64,000 bases of DNA from Cheilinus undulatus (Eukaryota; Chordata; Actinopteri; Labriformes; Labridae), in contig NC_054873.1 of assembly GCF_018320785.1 (NCBI RefSeq), positions 21,108,196-21,172,195 on the forward strand, read 5' to 3'. The position numbers were made by a program, and so were the translations under genes. Shown here in pieces: positions 1-12,109 of this stretch. Below the pieces are notes generated by a model. It searched no databases and was not told the DNA's origin. It worked only from the letters and a program-made list of their open reading frames with translations. Within the stretch, counting starts at the first letter, position 1. Every line of letters begins with the position of its first letter.

Positions 1-3000
1 GAGCTCTGTTGCAAAGTCGAGATCATCATCCAACTTTTCAGACTCGTTTATAATTTTTCTTTTAGTCTCAAGGAGGCTCTCCATCACATCTTGCAGCTCC
101 TGGCTGTCAGCACAAAAAGCAAGATTTTACACCAGACGCCAAATCTTGAATGACTGTAATGTGCAAAGATCTTACGCTGCTCTCTTGTGCTTGTTGTACA
201 GCCACCCAATCTTGAAGAAAATATCAGGCTTTATTAGAACAGTCTGCCATGTTTCAAAGTAGTGTTGGATTTTCATCATCAGGTCTTTTTCTGAGTTTCA
301 AGGAAAGGGAGAGTCAGATGCTGCAAAAATAACCCATTTGAGAGTGTAATGTAGAATAAAAGAGGAAGCAGCTGACCATTTAGTGGCACCCTGAGGAAAA
401 GCCTGTTTGAGATGTCCACCACAATGGCCCTCAGCAGATTGAGGGCGTCCACATGTCCGGAGGGGTCGCTCATGTCTTGTAGCCGCTCCAGATGTTTGGC
501 AGTGGAGCTCAAACAGATACCCACTGTCCTCTGGAGGCCGGGGCCTGTCAGAGCTGCAAAACAAGCAGGAATTTAAATAGTATGAGGCCAGTTGTTAGTG
601 TTTGACAGACATGCTTATGTCAGATTACTGGACAACCTCACCTTTATAAAAATATGTCCTCACTTTCCTCCACAGCTGGACATCACTGTTAAAGATGATC
701 CCCCTCCCTTCCATCCCAACACACTCCAGGCCTTTTTTGCTCCCAAATCTGGCTGTGTAGTGGGCGCTCTTCAGGACATGATACACTGCTGAAGACCTGA
801 GGTGCAAAGATTACCCTCGTTACACTTTCTCAGAGTAAGGTGAATGAAAAGAGTTTTCTGATCACACCAGGCGATGTTGTTTTAAAGTCATCTGATCTTC
901 TAGAGCCTTCATGTTGGATCAGATATTGAGATTGAGGTGTTCAAAGAGAAAGCCACTGTTAAAGAAAACTCTTAGTAAATCTGGACTGGAGTTCACCAAA
1001 AGGAATGTGGGAGGCTCCGTGATCATGTGGAAGAGAGTTCTTTGGTCTAATGAGACCAAAATGGCACCATCAGACAAGACACTATGTTTGATGGACACAA
1101 AACATTGCACATTCTCACTGTGAAGAATGGTGGTGGCAGCATCATGCTGTGGGGATGCTTTTCAGCAGTTGGTCCTGGAGGGCTTGTTAAGGTAGAGGGT
1201 GAAATAGTTATTTTCCAGCAAGACAATGACTCAAGGCATACAGCGAGAGCTACAGAGAAATGGTGTAAAGACAACAAGCTGAATGTTCTTAAGTGGCCGA
1301 GTCAAAGCCCAGACCTCAATCCAATAGAGAATTTGTGGCTGGACTTAAAAAGGGCTGTTCATGCTTGATCCTGGGAAATCTGCTTGAGCTTGAGCAGTTT
1401 TGCAAAAACAAATGAAAAGAAATTTAACTGCATGATAGAGATCTATCCACACAGAGTCAGTGCTGTGATTGCAGCCAAAGGTGCAGCTACTAAATACCGA
1501 CTTGAAGGAGGTAAATATTTATGTAGTCACATATAGCATTATTGTATTTAATTGACATTACTTTGCAGAGATCAGTTTTCACTTTGACATTAATGATGTT
1601 TTTGTATTTCTTTGTTGTTGAAAAAGCCAGATAATATTGACCATGATTGATTTATAAAATCAATAAAAGGATAAAACATCCAAGGGGATGAAAACTTTTT
1701 TATAGGCACTGCAAATTCAAGAAACCAAATCTTGGTTGTAATACTGATTCAGTTTGTGTTTTTCAAAACTCTTGAATGGGATTGAAAACTTCAGACTCAG
1801 TTACAGAGTCAAAATGTGAAATGACTTTAAAATAACTCAAACAAAACAACATTTTCACAAAAATATTAATAATTTTAAAGCTCCTGTAAGGAAATTTTGC
1901 ATTGTGTCAGTTTTTCCCCTATAGACAAAGTGATATGCCTATCTCTTTTCTGTTTCTCTCTGTAGAGATGTAGTTTTTTTGACAATAGAATCTTATTGAG
2001 ATTTACCAGTCAAAAGTGTCCATTTGTGAAGAAAATGACACCTACCCCATCTGATACTCAGTGGCAGCACAAAATGGCAATTAAAAAAACCTTTATAGAA
2101 ATGATCTGCCATCCCACGAATGATTGTTTTTGCTTTTATAGATCAAAAAGAGGCAAAAATGTTCATTTCAAACTGTTTCATAAATAGTTCCCACGGGAGC
2201 TTTAATATTATAGACTTGTTTTATTTTATTTCATTTTTTTAAACCTACAGTGATGTAGGTGAAAGAAGACATTAAAGTTGTGAAATTATGAAAAAAAATG
2301 CCGTATAATATAGTTGATCAAATAGCTGTTTATAGCAAGCATAAATATTTAATTTACAGCAGCTATGAGCCTTGTGGACAAAGTAAATTGCATGAAGTCC
2401 CAGTTAAAGCAATAGTAATAATGTTTTAGAAATTCTCCATAACTTGTTTCTCCATCAGTTCAGCATGATTCAGTTTTTCTTAAAAATAATAGGATGAAAA
2501 TAAAGTGCATAACCTTGTCCTGAATAGAAAAACAATAGATTTATATTTCCAGATCATTCTTGCACTGATTTAATGTTTTGAGCAACCTGGCTTAAAGACT
2601 TGCCTGCTCAGAATGAGCGTTTCTTCGCCATTAATCCACACCCGCACAATGCTGCCGTACTTGTTATTGTAGTAGTTGCATGCTGTTCCTATCCCAGTCA
2701 AGATAAACCTGCAGTAGGTGAGGAGAGGACCAATTCCTGCCAAGAAGGAGGGACCTAAAGAGAAAAGCAGGTAGTAAATTAAGACATGAGAGATTCCTGT
2801 CTGTCAAATTGTCCAGCCTGCTGAGTTTACTTTGAAAAAAGATGAATGTGTAATTAATTGTCAGAACACTGCAGACTCTGAGCTGTTGGTTCCCATTATT
2901 TTTCACTGGAGCCTTATTCTACTTGTTTCTAGAAAAAGAACCACCACAAAAAGGGATCTACTGCTTTTAAAAGATAACATAAAAGTTTTATGATATTTTT

Positions 3001-3338
3001 AAAACAACCAGCCTCCATAACTGTCGCTGTACTATAAAACACTCTAAAGTTATCATTTTGGATATATTTTTCCTATCTTTGCAGAGCTACAGTCACACTT
3101 GCACACATGAATCAGCTGACACTGGCAACAGAAGTTGGATTGGACTACCTGGTATCTTTGAGCTGTGTCTTTGGCTCCAGCTGAAGAGCAGCAGCAGCAG
3201 CAGCAGCAGCAGGAGGAGCAGAAAAGTTGAGACTCCAGATGACAAGTCAGCCGACATGGAGTCATATAAAGTGAGAGTCTCCAGTGGCAGTATCCCATTC
3301 ATAACTACAGCAAAAAACACACCTGAGCAGACTGGCAT
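1..3338 (-). CDS. cyp19a1: Aromatase (cytochrome P450 19A1), 5' half, partial
   Basis: Aromatase is the ER-membrane P450 that converts androgens to oestrogens. Six exons are visible on the minus strand: 3149-3338, 2604-2754, 642-796, 377-553, 176-290 and 1-103 (cut by the window edge); phases agree throughout. Exon 1 gives a poly-Leu membrane anchor ending KIPG. Later exons give [72 protein letters not shown] and [10 protein letters not shown], all typical of CYP19A1. The I-helix, heme-binding Cys region and stop lie outside the window. The start is uncertain: Met at 3338 or at 3302, since a possible acceptor precedes the latter. Teleosts have gonadal (a) and brain (b) paralogues; the N-terminal exons look a-like and the DFATEL region looks b-like from memory, so I leave this open. 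The exon 2 donor is GC rather than GT. Intron 2 carries two transposons. Confidence 0.93.
905..1711 (+). mobile_element. Tc1/mariner-like element, 5'-truncated
   Basis: The 3' part of a Tc1-like transposase lies in cyp19a1 intron 2, opposite to the host gene. Recognisable pieces are the [12 protein letters not shown] block, the [16 protein letters not shown] block with the second catalytic Asp, and [11 protein letters not shown] with the third acidic residue. The right end reads tttttataggcactg, matching the terminus of the element at 8999. The left terminus is missing and the reading frame is broken upstream, so this is a dead copy. Confidence 0.85.
1875..2205. mobile_element. Small non-autonomous element with ttaaagctcc termini
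   Basis: The left end reads ttaaagctcctgtaagga and the right end ttcccacgggagctttaa, inverted copies of each other about 330 bp apart. The same termini recur at 20428-20736 and, as single ends, at 4985-5038, 46384-46441, 59801-59853 and 63796-64000. No transposase is encoded. The ORF inside it is not gene-like. It lies in cyp19a1 intron 2. Confidence 0.7.
3189..3212 (-). repeat. Coding (CTG)8 microsatellite in aromatase exon 1
   Basis: On the coding (minus) strand there are eight CTG codons in a row, flanked by CTC leucine codons. Together they encode 12 consecutive leucines in the N-terminal membrane anchor of aromatase. Confidence 0.9.
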
Positions 3339-6300
3339 GTGTTAATACAAATCCATGTCCCTTAACTTACACACATCGTTCTCCCCTTTGTGTGAGAAGA
3401 CAAGAAATTTAGATTAAATCTGTGGAGACTGTGTCATTCTTTCTGTTGGTCTTTCATCCTTCAGTGTTGTGATGCAACACCAAACAAGCACATGTTACCA
3501 AAACCAAATCAAAACGCACCCACGTGAGCTTTAAGGTAGACTGTTTGTGATGCTTTCATTAGATTCCTGTTTTGATGTCTCTATACAGGCCGTATGTCAG
3601 TGGATGTCAGGTTAGTAACTATTTTAACTGATTTAACTAAATTTCACAGCTTTATTTCTAATAACACAACACTAAAATAGCTACACATTAGTTTAATAAA
3701 GAAAAGCTCATTTACTTTGTCTTCATGATTATTCAAAATAATAGAAATGCAAACAAAAGCATGAAAATGCATGCAATAATATTTAAAAGAGAGATTTAGG
3801 TTTTAAAAAGTTATAAAAGTAGAACATTGTGGTTATAGTATAGTTTTGATAAGGCTTATCAACCTATCACTGAAATATCTGAAAAATCATCAACCTATCA
3901 TCCTTAATCTTTACATGACTATAATTATACCATATATCATGCTGAATGAAAAATAATCTCAATTATTTCAAATTCCCTAAATGTTAACTAATGCGTTAGA
4001 GTTCCTCCTTGAATCCCATGTAAGGCTTTATCTATCTGGTTATAAAACAGCCTGAATTCAATAATATTGCTTTTAATAATCTATGAAAGAATATGAACCA
4101 TAAGTATGATTAGTAATTCCTACAAAATTATTTTTATGGGTTCTTTGCAGTCACATGATTCTGATAACATGCAAATGTCTGTTGGGGGTCAGTAATTGGG
4201 GGTTAGCTGCAAGGAACAAATAGGAATGGAGTAAAGTTAGCACTTTATAGCTCTAAATAGAACTGTATGCCACAATTATCATCAGAAATTTTCTAGATAA
4301 TAAGAGAACGATCCCTACACTTTACTATTTTTTTTCATTCAGTTTTTACTGATTTGGGAAGGAGGCAATCAATAATGCAGTTTACCCAGCCCTGCAGGAC
4401 TCCTGGCCTGAGACCGAGTTTTGATGTGCCATTCACAAATGAACCATGCACCACAAAACAGCTCTTAAATGCGAGCCACGGGAGCTAGCGCTTGTTTGAG
4501 TGCCAGTTTCCTTTCCTCCATGCCATATATTGTTATTGAATTCACTTAACCAAACCGGACCAGTTGTGAAAACAGATCATCCATGAGCATTAGACAGAGC
4601 CTTTTTTAAAATTCAGCTGTTGTTTCACCATGATTTATTTATTTTTTTTTTTTTTTTTGCTGAGATATTTGTCTACTTTCAGGACACAAAAGTAGCTTAA
4701 AGGTAAATAATGCTTTTATTTTCACATCTTGATGCTTAGCACAGTCGTGAACAGATCACAACATGGCCTGTTTGGTAGCATTTCTCAATGCAGAAATCAC
4801 TTCCTGTCCTCAAAGGAGTTCTCCTCTGCTGCATGACATCATCTACAAAGAGCCTATTTTAACATTTTCTACAGCAAAGGCTCTTGATGAGTCATAAATT
4901 TCCTTCATGAACCAAAAATAAAACGCTGGTCAGACATACTGTATACAAGACAGGACCAGCAAATAGATCAGATAAAACACTTTGTCCACTGGGGGCGCCA
5001 GAATCAACACAAACTTAAAGTTCACACAGGAGCTTTAAATCCAGCAGAAAGTTTGCTGTTGTAAGTTTTTGATACTCAGTCTTGCGTTTTGTCTGACAGG
5101 CTGCAACTAACTCTAAACATGAGCTCACACAGACCAGATAATTGAAAAATGGTGATGACAAAAAAAAGGAAACACAACATAACTGGCATTATTGAAAGTT
5201 ATTTTCCTTCTTGAGAACTGTTGGTGAATGAGGCTCAACTGTTTCATTTCTGAATATTTTTCTTTTTCTGAAAGTGAGGAAAAAAGTGTCTAAAAAGGTA
5301 AGTTATACACATATTTTACATGGCATATAAACACACGAATAGATAAAAGATGACAAGCCTCCAGCATTAGCTAATGCTGTTGTCACAATAATTTCAGGTA
5401 ATGGTATTTACTGGTTCACCTGTCAACTTTTGTCTGAAAAAGGCCCTGAGATTTAAAACTTTACGTGGCATTACCAAAGACATTTTCAATCTCTAAACAG
5501 CCAAATAAGTAAGAATGTAAATGTAATTGTTAAACTTAGAGACCCTTTAGATACAGAAATGTCCAAACAATGAACATTTTAGAAGAAGAAATCAAATGTA
5601 TATTTAAAAAATGCATTTATAAATCCATGTGCATATCTAAAAAGACACTGCATTGGTAAGACAATGAATATATATTTAAAGTAATTTTTCAACCTGTCTA
5701 AAAAATAACTTACCTTTTAACTCTTTCCTGTTCCTGAAAGGTTCGTATACAGTTTGCAGAAATGCAGAGCTTCCTTATGATCTGAGCTCTTCTGCAAAAT
5801 AAATCTCAGTGAATCAGGTGTTTATAAAACCTCAGTAAAGCCTTCGCCTTACTGGTTGCTTGGAAACTCTGCCTCTTCGAGGTTACAAGTACCATTACAT
5901 GGAAGAACACACAACAGGCCAGATAACTGTGCTTGTTCTAAAGAGGTCTTTTTTTTTCATTCACAAGAATGTGAAAAACAGCAGGTCTTTTATCAGTTGT
6001 ACTTTCTTTAATAGGGTTTCTTCACATTTAGCTTTGTGCAAAAGATGGAAAGCCCAAATGTCCGATTCATCCACTGAGGAGTCTTTTCAAGAGGACATTA
6101 ATCAGCTGGGTCAGACTGACCTGTGTCGGAGAGAGCAGGGATTTTACTGACTAGTTCAAACAAGGGACACAGGAGGAGGGAAGAAAACATCTTTATGATT
6201 AAAAATACTTATAAATTTCATTTGGATTCCAGGAATGTTGTTCCCTTGCTCTAGAAATGAGGATAGATACAGAAATATCTGCCTCTCAGTTTTGGCACAT

Positions 6301-6921
6301 ATGAGAGGCTGTTAATGAAGAAGCTGGCCTCAATTTACAGGGTTTTGGTGAGGGGTTTAATCCCTATTCAGCTACAAAACTTGCACTCCTAATTTTTAGA
6401 CCCTGAAACTTTCTGGAAATTTAGAAACTTTTCCAACTTAAAGAGAAATATTCTACTTTTGTTCTATTAATGGAAATACGGCATGTAACAAAATCAAAAC
6501 CCATTTATAAAAGGCGATTTTTGCACACACGAACATCCACACACCCACAGTCTTTTTCTTAAAGAGCTCTGAAAGCTCTTTTGTCGATGCAAAGAAAGCT
6601 CCCCTTGTTCTCCTCTTATTTATTCCACTTCCATGTAATTTTGTGTGGGACGTCCTGGTGACAATGATGAGAGGAAGAGCACGATAATGATGAAAAGAAG
6701 GACAATTTGTGCATAGCATGTCACTCTGGAAATATGTCCACTGATTTCTTCTAAATGACGTGGGACTTTACATTTTAGCTGTTTGCCAGATGCTTCTTGT
6801 TGCGCAATGCATCACATGCTTCCCACTGTAGTTACAGACAGATTTTGACATGTTTATCCCTCTCCAACTGCTTACAGCGTAGCTTGCCTCTGACGTCTCA
6901 TCTGCTGGCAGGTGTTCAGTT
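3339..6921. other. Divergent intergenic region between cyp19a1 and gldn
   Basis: This 3.6-kb interval lies between the starts of two divergent genes, so it should hold both promoters and any upstream exons. It is AT-rich with no recognisable coding exon. One end of the ttaaagctcc-type element lies at 4985-5038 (ggcgcc core, then cacaggagctttaa). The open frames at 5860-6150 and 6453-6719 match nothing I recognise. I could not assign a TATA box or SF-1 site with confidence. Confidence 0.6.
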
Positions 6922-9900
6922 ATGTGCCTGGGAATTTCAGAGCCTGCAGATCACTCTACAGTGGAGGAGCAGGACGCAAACATGAAGGAGAAGAGTGGAG
7001 GGTTTCTGGCGTGGAAGGTGCTCCTGTTTGGGATGTGCGTGCTGCTGCTCCTGTGCTCAGCAGGGGTAGTATTTCTGCTGCTTCGACAAAAGGAGCTGAC
7101 AGAGGAGCTGGCCAGGTTGGACGTGCAGATGCAGATACTGTGGCAGAGCTGTGGGATAAAGGCGGAGAGAAGGCCTGGAGAAGTTGGCAGGATGGAGCTT
7201 CACCGTAACAAGAGAAACCTGGAAGAAGAGCCGACGCAAAGCCAAGAAGAGAAGGACATGCTGATGCTGATGACCTACTCCATGGTTCCTGTAAGATGCT
7301 TGTAAAGTTTTTGCCTTTTGAAAGACATCTCTATAACTGTTAATTTTAGCAGCTATTTTCAGTTTTAGTTATAGTTTTAGTCTTTAAATGAAATGCATTT
7401 TAGTTTTAGTTACATTTTAGTCATTTCTTTCCTTTTTAGTTTTAGTTGACGAAAACTCAAAACATTTTAGTCTAGTTTTAGTCCATCAAAAGTCCTCACA
7501 TTTTAGTCTTTACTTTTGGTCCAAGCACTTATTCCCTTGCCTGAATCTGTTACCAAATCATGGTAGTGTGTTCTCTGCACTCTGCCAAACCTGGGATCCC
7601 TGCTTTCTACAGCTTAGAGGCAGAGGAGCTACAGATGTATTGTGTTTTGACAGATTAAACCCACAGTGGAGGAATATCACAGATTTTGAATGTCTGACGA
7701 AAACTACATTACATTTTAGTCTAGTTTTAGTAATCTTGACGAAAACTAAACTTAGTTTTTGTCAGTTTTAGTCGTCAAAGATCTATTTTTGTTAGATTTA
7801 GTCTAGTTTTTGTCATGGAAAAAAAGGCTGTCGACGAATAGTTTTAGTCAACGAAATCAACACTGCTCTATGAAAAGAGAATTTCCTAGACAGTCTTGTT
7901 GTTTTGTTTTTATAGCGATCAGGGGAGCAATCACCAACTCTTTGCTGACACATTTAACAGAATCATTTCCGCTTCTTTCCCCTTTGGGATCAGAGGCATG
8001 TCTAAGTAATGCAAGGCATGTGAGAGTCTGTTGCACAGATTTACAGAGTTTGGTTTTTAGCTCAGAGATTCCTGAATAAACACTTGGAGCACTGGAGTGT
8101 GAGTGTTTCCTGCCTCTCCCTCAGCTGTAGTTACAACTACGTGGGAGTGTCATTTCTACAGAGGATGCTACCATCTGACAGCATGATTATGTTTATGTGT
8201 ATATCATATAAGAATGGGCAATACACTTGTAATTTAGCAGCCAAATAGACTTATTAAAATCTGCAGACACTGACAGGTTCAGACAGTAACACACTGGTGA
8301 TCAGGGGTGTGTCCACATACTTGGATGACTCACCTTAGACACTGACTTACACTGAAATGGGACAAAGCATTTGTAGTGAGATAACTAGGGTTATCTCAAC
8401 ACCAAGAATTTTAGACTTCCATGCAATTTTCGTAAAATCAAGCCTGTTTCAACATCATGTGGATGAAAAGTTAAGTCTTTTGCACTAAATATTGGGCAGT
8501 TTCTTATCTTAAGATTATCCAAAATTGCAAGCAAACTCTGGCCCACTGCCTTTATTGCACTAACACAAAGGCAATGTTTTAAAGCAATGCCAAAGTACTT
8601 GTGTAATTTGGCTTAGCTCCCTCTGCTAAGAAAGAACTTGAAATGTCGGTATTTTAGTATTTGATGAACTATGAATTTTGATATGATCAAAATTATTTTT
8701 TTTTTAAAGATCGAACTATTTTGTAAAGATTAAGTATAAAAATATGTGCACATAATCTCATGAATTAGTAGCATTATTAACTTTTCTGTAGCCATAACCA
8801 AATCTCTTTTAAAGCAACAGTGTTTTAATTTTGTTGCCTGCAACAAAACAGACCAAAACTAAAACTCATGCACCTCTGTAGGCTAAAAAAGGAAACAAGA
8901 TCATCAGAAACATGACTGATTATTTATGTAGCTATATGCATGCTGTCTCTGCAGCTAATTTTCCAAAGCCAATGGATTGGTCCGTCTTCAGGAAGATACA
9001 GTGCCTATAAAAAATATTCATCCCCTTAGATAATTTGGCTTTTTTGACAAAAATAGAAAATAAATTACAGAAAACTCTTAAATATGAAAGTGAAAAAGAT
9101 CCCACAAAGTAATGTTAGTTGAATACAATTATGTGTGGCAACACTGCAATTTTACTCGGTTCCTCTTTGCAGAACTCCTCAAGCTCTTAGGTTGCAGGGA
9201 TCGAGCGTGATTAAATGCCCTTTTCAAGCCAGGCTTCAAATTTTCTATTGGCTTGAGGTCTTGGCTTGACTCTGCCACTCTAGAACCTTATTGTCTTTAA
9301 GCCATTTCTGTGTAGCTTTTGCTGTATGCTTCAGGTTATTGTCTTGCTGGATAAAAATTGTATCCCAAGCGGTAGTTCTCTTGCAGACTGAATTGTTCTC
9401 AAGGACTTTACTATATTTTGCAACATTCATTTACCCTCTACCTTTACAAGCCTAACAGGGCTAGCTGCTGAAAAGCATCCCCGCAGCATGATGCTGCCAC
9501 CACCATGCTTTACAGTGGGGATGGTGTGTTTGGTGATGTGCTATTGCAATGCCCATGATTGATTTATCAAATCATTAAAAGGGTAAAAAAGGGGCTGAAT
9601 ACTTTTTATAGGTATCTTGCAAATCTCCAATTGAAACACTCATTACTGATCTGAGAAGACCAGACCAATACGGGTCATTTGAGGAGAAAGAGGCGCTAGC
9701 TATGGGCACAGTTAGGTTGTACTGCGAATCACCAAACAATGGGTAACAGTGAAGAGATAAGGGTGGATGCAACTGGGTATTTGGCTTAAGCTATCGGAAC
9801 TGTAGAAAATTATTTAATCAGAAAAGAGCAAAGAGCTGCACTGAAAGCTTGTCTTGGTAGAAAAGAGGGTCTTGCACTACTCCTGATTGACTTTGGCAAA

Positions 9901-12074
9901 ACTTTAATTTACCAACTTGCTCCACTGATAGTTAACAATGAGAATAGCTGACTGTTGAGCCTGTGTTGTATAGTTAACTCCACAGGGGAGAAAGCCTACT
10001 ACATCACATGTTTTGTTGCTCTGATTGACCTGTAATGAATGTTAGACAGAACATTTGTCCAATCATCTTCTGAGAATTTTTTTCAAAGGTTTTGCCCTTC
10101 CCAAACACCACGTATGGGGTGTTGCCCAGACGGATATGAAAAATATCCCATGCCATGGACATGTGACATCGTTCCTCTGGCATGCCAGGTTACCATGCGA
10201 CTAATAGACATAATGTTTAGGTTTCTCACAGGGGCTTTTACTGTACACATTGAAGCATCTTGAAGATTTAAGATTCTTGTGTGTATTTTTCTTAGCTCTA
10301 AAAAGTCAAATAACTGATGGGAAACATACAAATCTGATTTATTCCATACACTAAAAATGACCCCTAAGTAGTAATTTAAGTCACCAGCCAAAGGAAATGT
10401 TTGAAGTGCAAAGAAATACACTAGTAGCTCAGAGATTCTTTCAACACAAGTCCTGCCTTAAACAAGGTAAACGCCAATCATAGTTAGGGGTTTTGGGGTG
10501 GCAACAGGGATGGCCAGTCAGATTTTAAGGATGGTCCATGCCACTTCTGGCATAATAAAGTTTGATTTATGAATAACTACCATTAACAATAAAAGCATAA
10601 TATTTCAGTGAGAAATGCCAAACTCAAGCTCAATGTTCAGTTTACTTCAGTAGATAACAAAGACAGTGAGCACATTTCCAAAACAAGAATATAGGACCTT
10701 ATAACTTTAGCCTTAAAAATAAAATTAAAAGCCAAAAATCTAGATATAGATAAGGTTGTTTCAAATGCTTACTCAAATATTTTGTCAACTGACTGATGAA
10801 TTAAACCACTAATCATTTTAAATATGTGGAACTAATATAACCACGATTACCCCTCAGATCCTGAGAAGTAAAGACAAAGTCGTATTTGACAAAGTTTCTA
10901 ACAAGAGAAAACATGCTTTCGTTTCCAGGTGATCTTAAGAGTTTTTCTTTGTAGAGCTTCCAGGTGAACTAACAATCAGCACCGACTATCTCTCTCTGTT
11001 TTTCAGATCAAAACCTTCATGGATCTGTGTAACAGCTCCAGAGGAATTTGTTTAACAGGTACCCTTCATAAATATTCTCCATTTGAGTGCTTTTCTTTCA
11101 TTGGTTGCCAGTCCTTTTACTTCATCTGGTTTATGAAAAATATTCTGTTTTCCCACAGGCCCACCTGGTCCACCCGGACCACCAGGTAAAAAGATACTCT
11201 AATTTGCTGCATGAACTTAATTTAAGAAGGAGTTACTCATTGTAATTTTTTGCTTGTTAGGTTTGCATGGTAGACCTGGTTCACCTGGACCGCAGGGTGT
11301 GCCGGGGCCTGAGGGGAGACGAGGAAGAAGAGGTAAGAGTTCAGAAGAAATGGAACAACCACTTCCTGTTGACTTGACATGAATGAAGTGTGTGGTAGTC
11401 AGAAACTGAAGCCAGACAGAAGTTTCAGAGTTGTCATTGTTCAGGAATTGTTGCATAACACCAGATTCTCTGTCTGCAGAAACTTTTTCCACAACTGCTT
11501 GAATAGAAAAACATGTTGAATCATGTTTGTTGTGGTCATTTTTTCTGTGAATGCTGCCTGCTTTGATTCCAGTCTTTACTTAGAAGTTGAACCAATGATG
11601 AGTGCTCTTAATTTGCAGGACCTCCAGGTGAAAAAGGAGAACGAGGACCTAAAGGTGACCCTGGGCCCCTCCGGCTGAAAGGCGAGTCCTACAATGACAT
11701 TTTCATTGAGGGTGAGAGCAATATCATTTCAACAAGACATGAATGTGATCAACAGACTGCTAATAATATTTACTGAATATTGTGTGGGAAATCAATGGTG
11801 CCTAATTCTACAAACTAGTAGTACATTCTTTGGTGTCTTTTTTGTTTTTAGGACAAATGTGACATACTTAGTTCAGTGGTAAGACTGCAACAATAGAAAA
11901 CTGGAAAAAGAAATGCATAAAAAGTTTGGCTTGAAAATTATTTTGCAGACTTAAATGATAATGAATAAATATTAATCATGATTTTAGTATACCACATTTA
12001 CTTTTTTCTGTGTTTTTGTTTTCTTTTTAATCAAATAAGCCTTCCAAAAAAAGAATATACAAATCTCAGTTTTA

Positions 12075-12109
<35 letters not shown>

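Noticed and set aside
4640-4660. Long T run and other homopolymers (12078, 27680, 38053, 39838, 46282) as retroposon tails
   Set aside because: No retroposed coding sequence or flanking duplications were visible next to them; simple slippage tracts are sufficient.
5279-5720. Inverted short match aaaggtaagtta near both ends of a 430-bp stretch
   Set aside because: Only about 12 bp pair; no target duplication or extended arms, so not called an element.
5860-6150. 96-codon open frame upstream of gldn
   Set aside because: No homology, no splice context and low-complexity composition; length is within chance expectation for AT-rich DNA.
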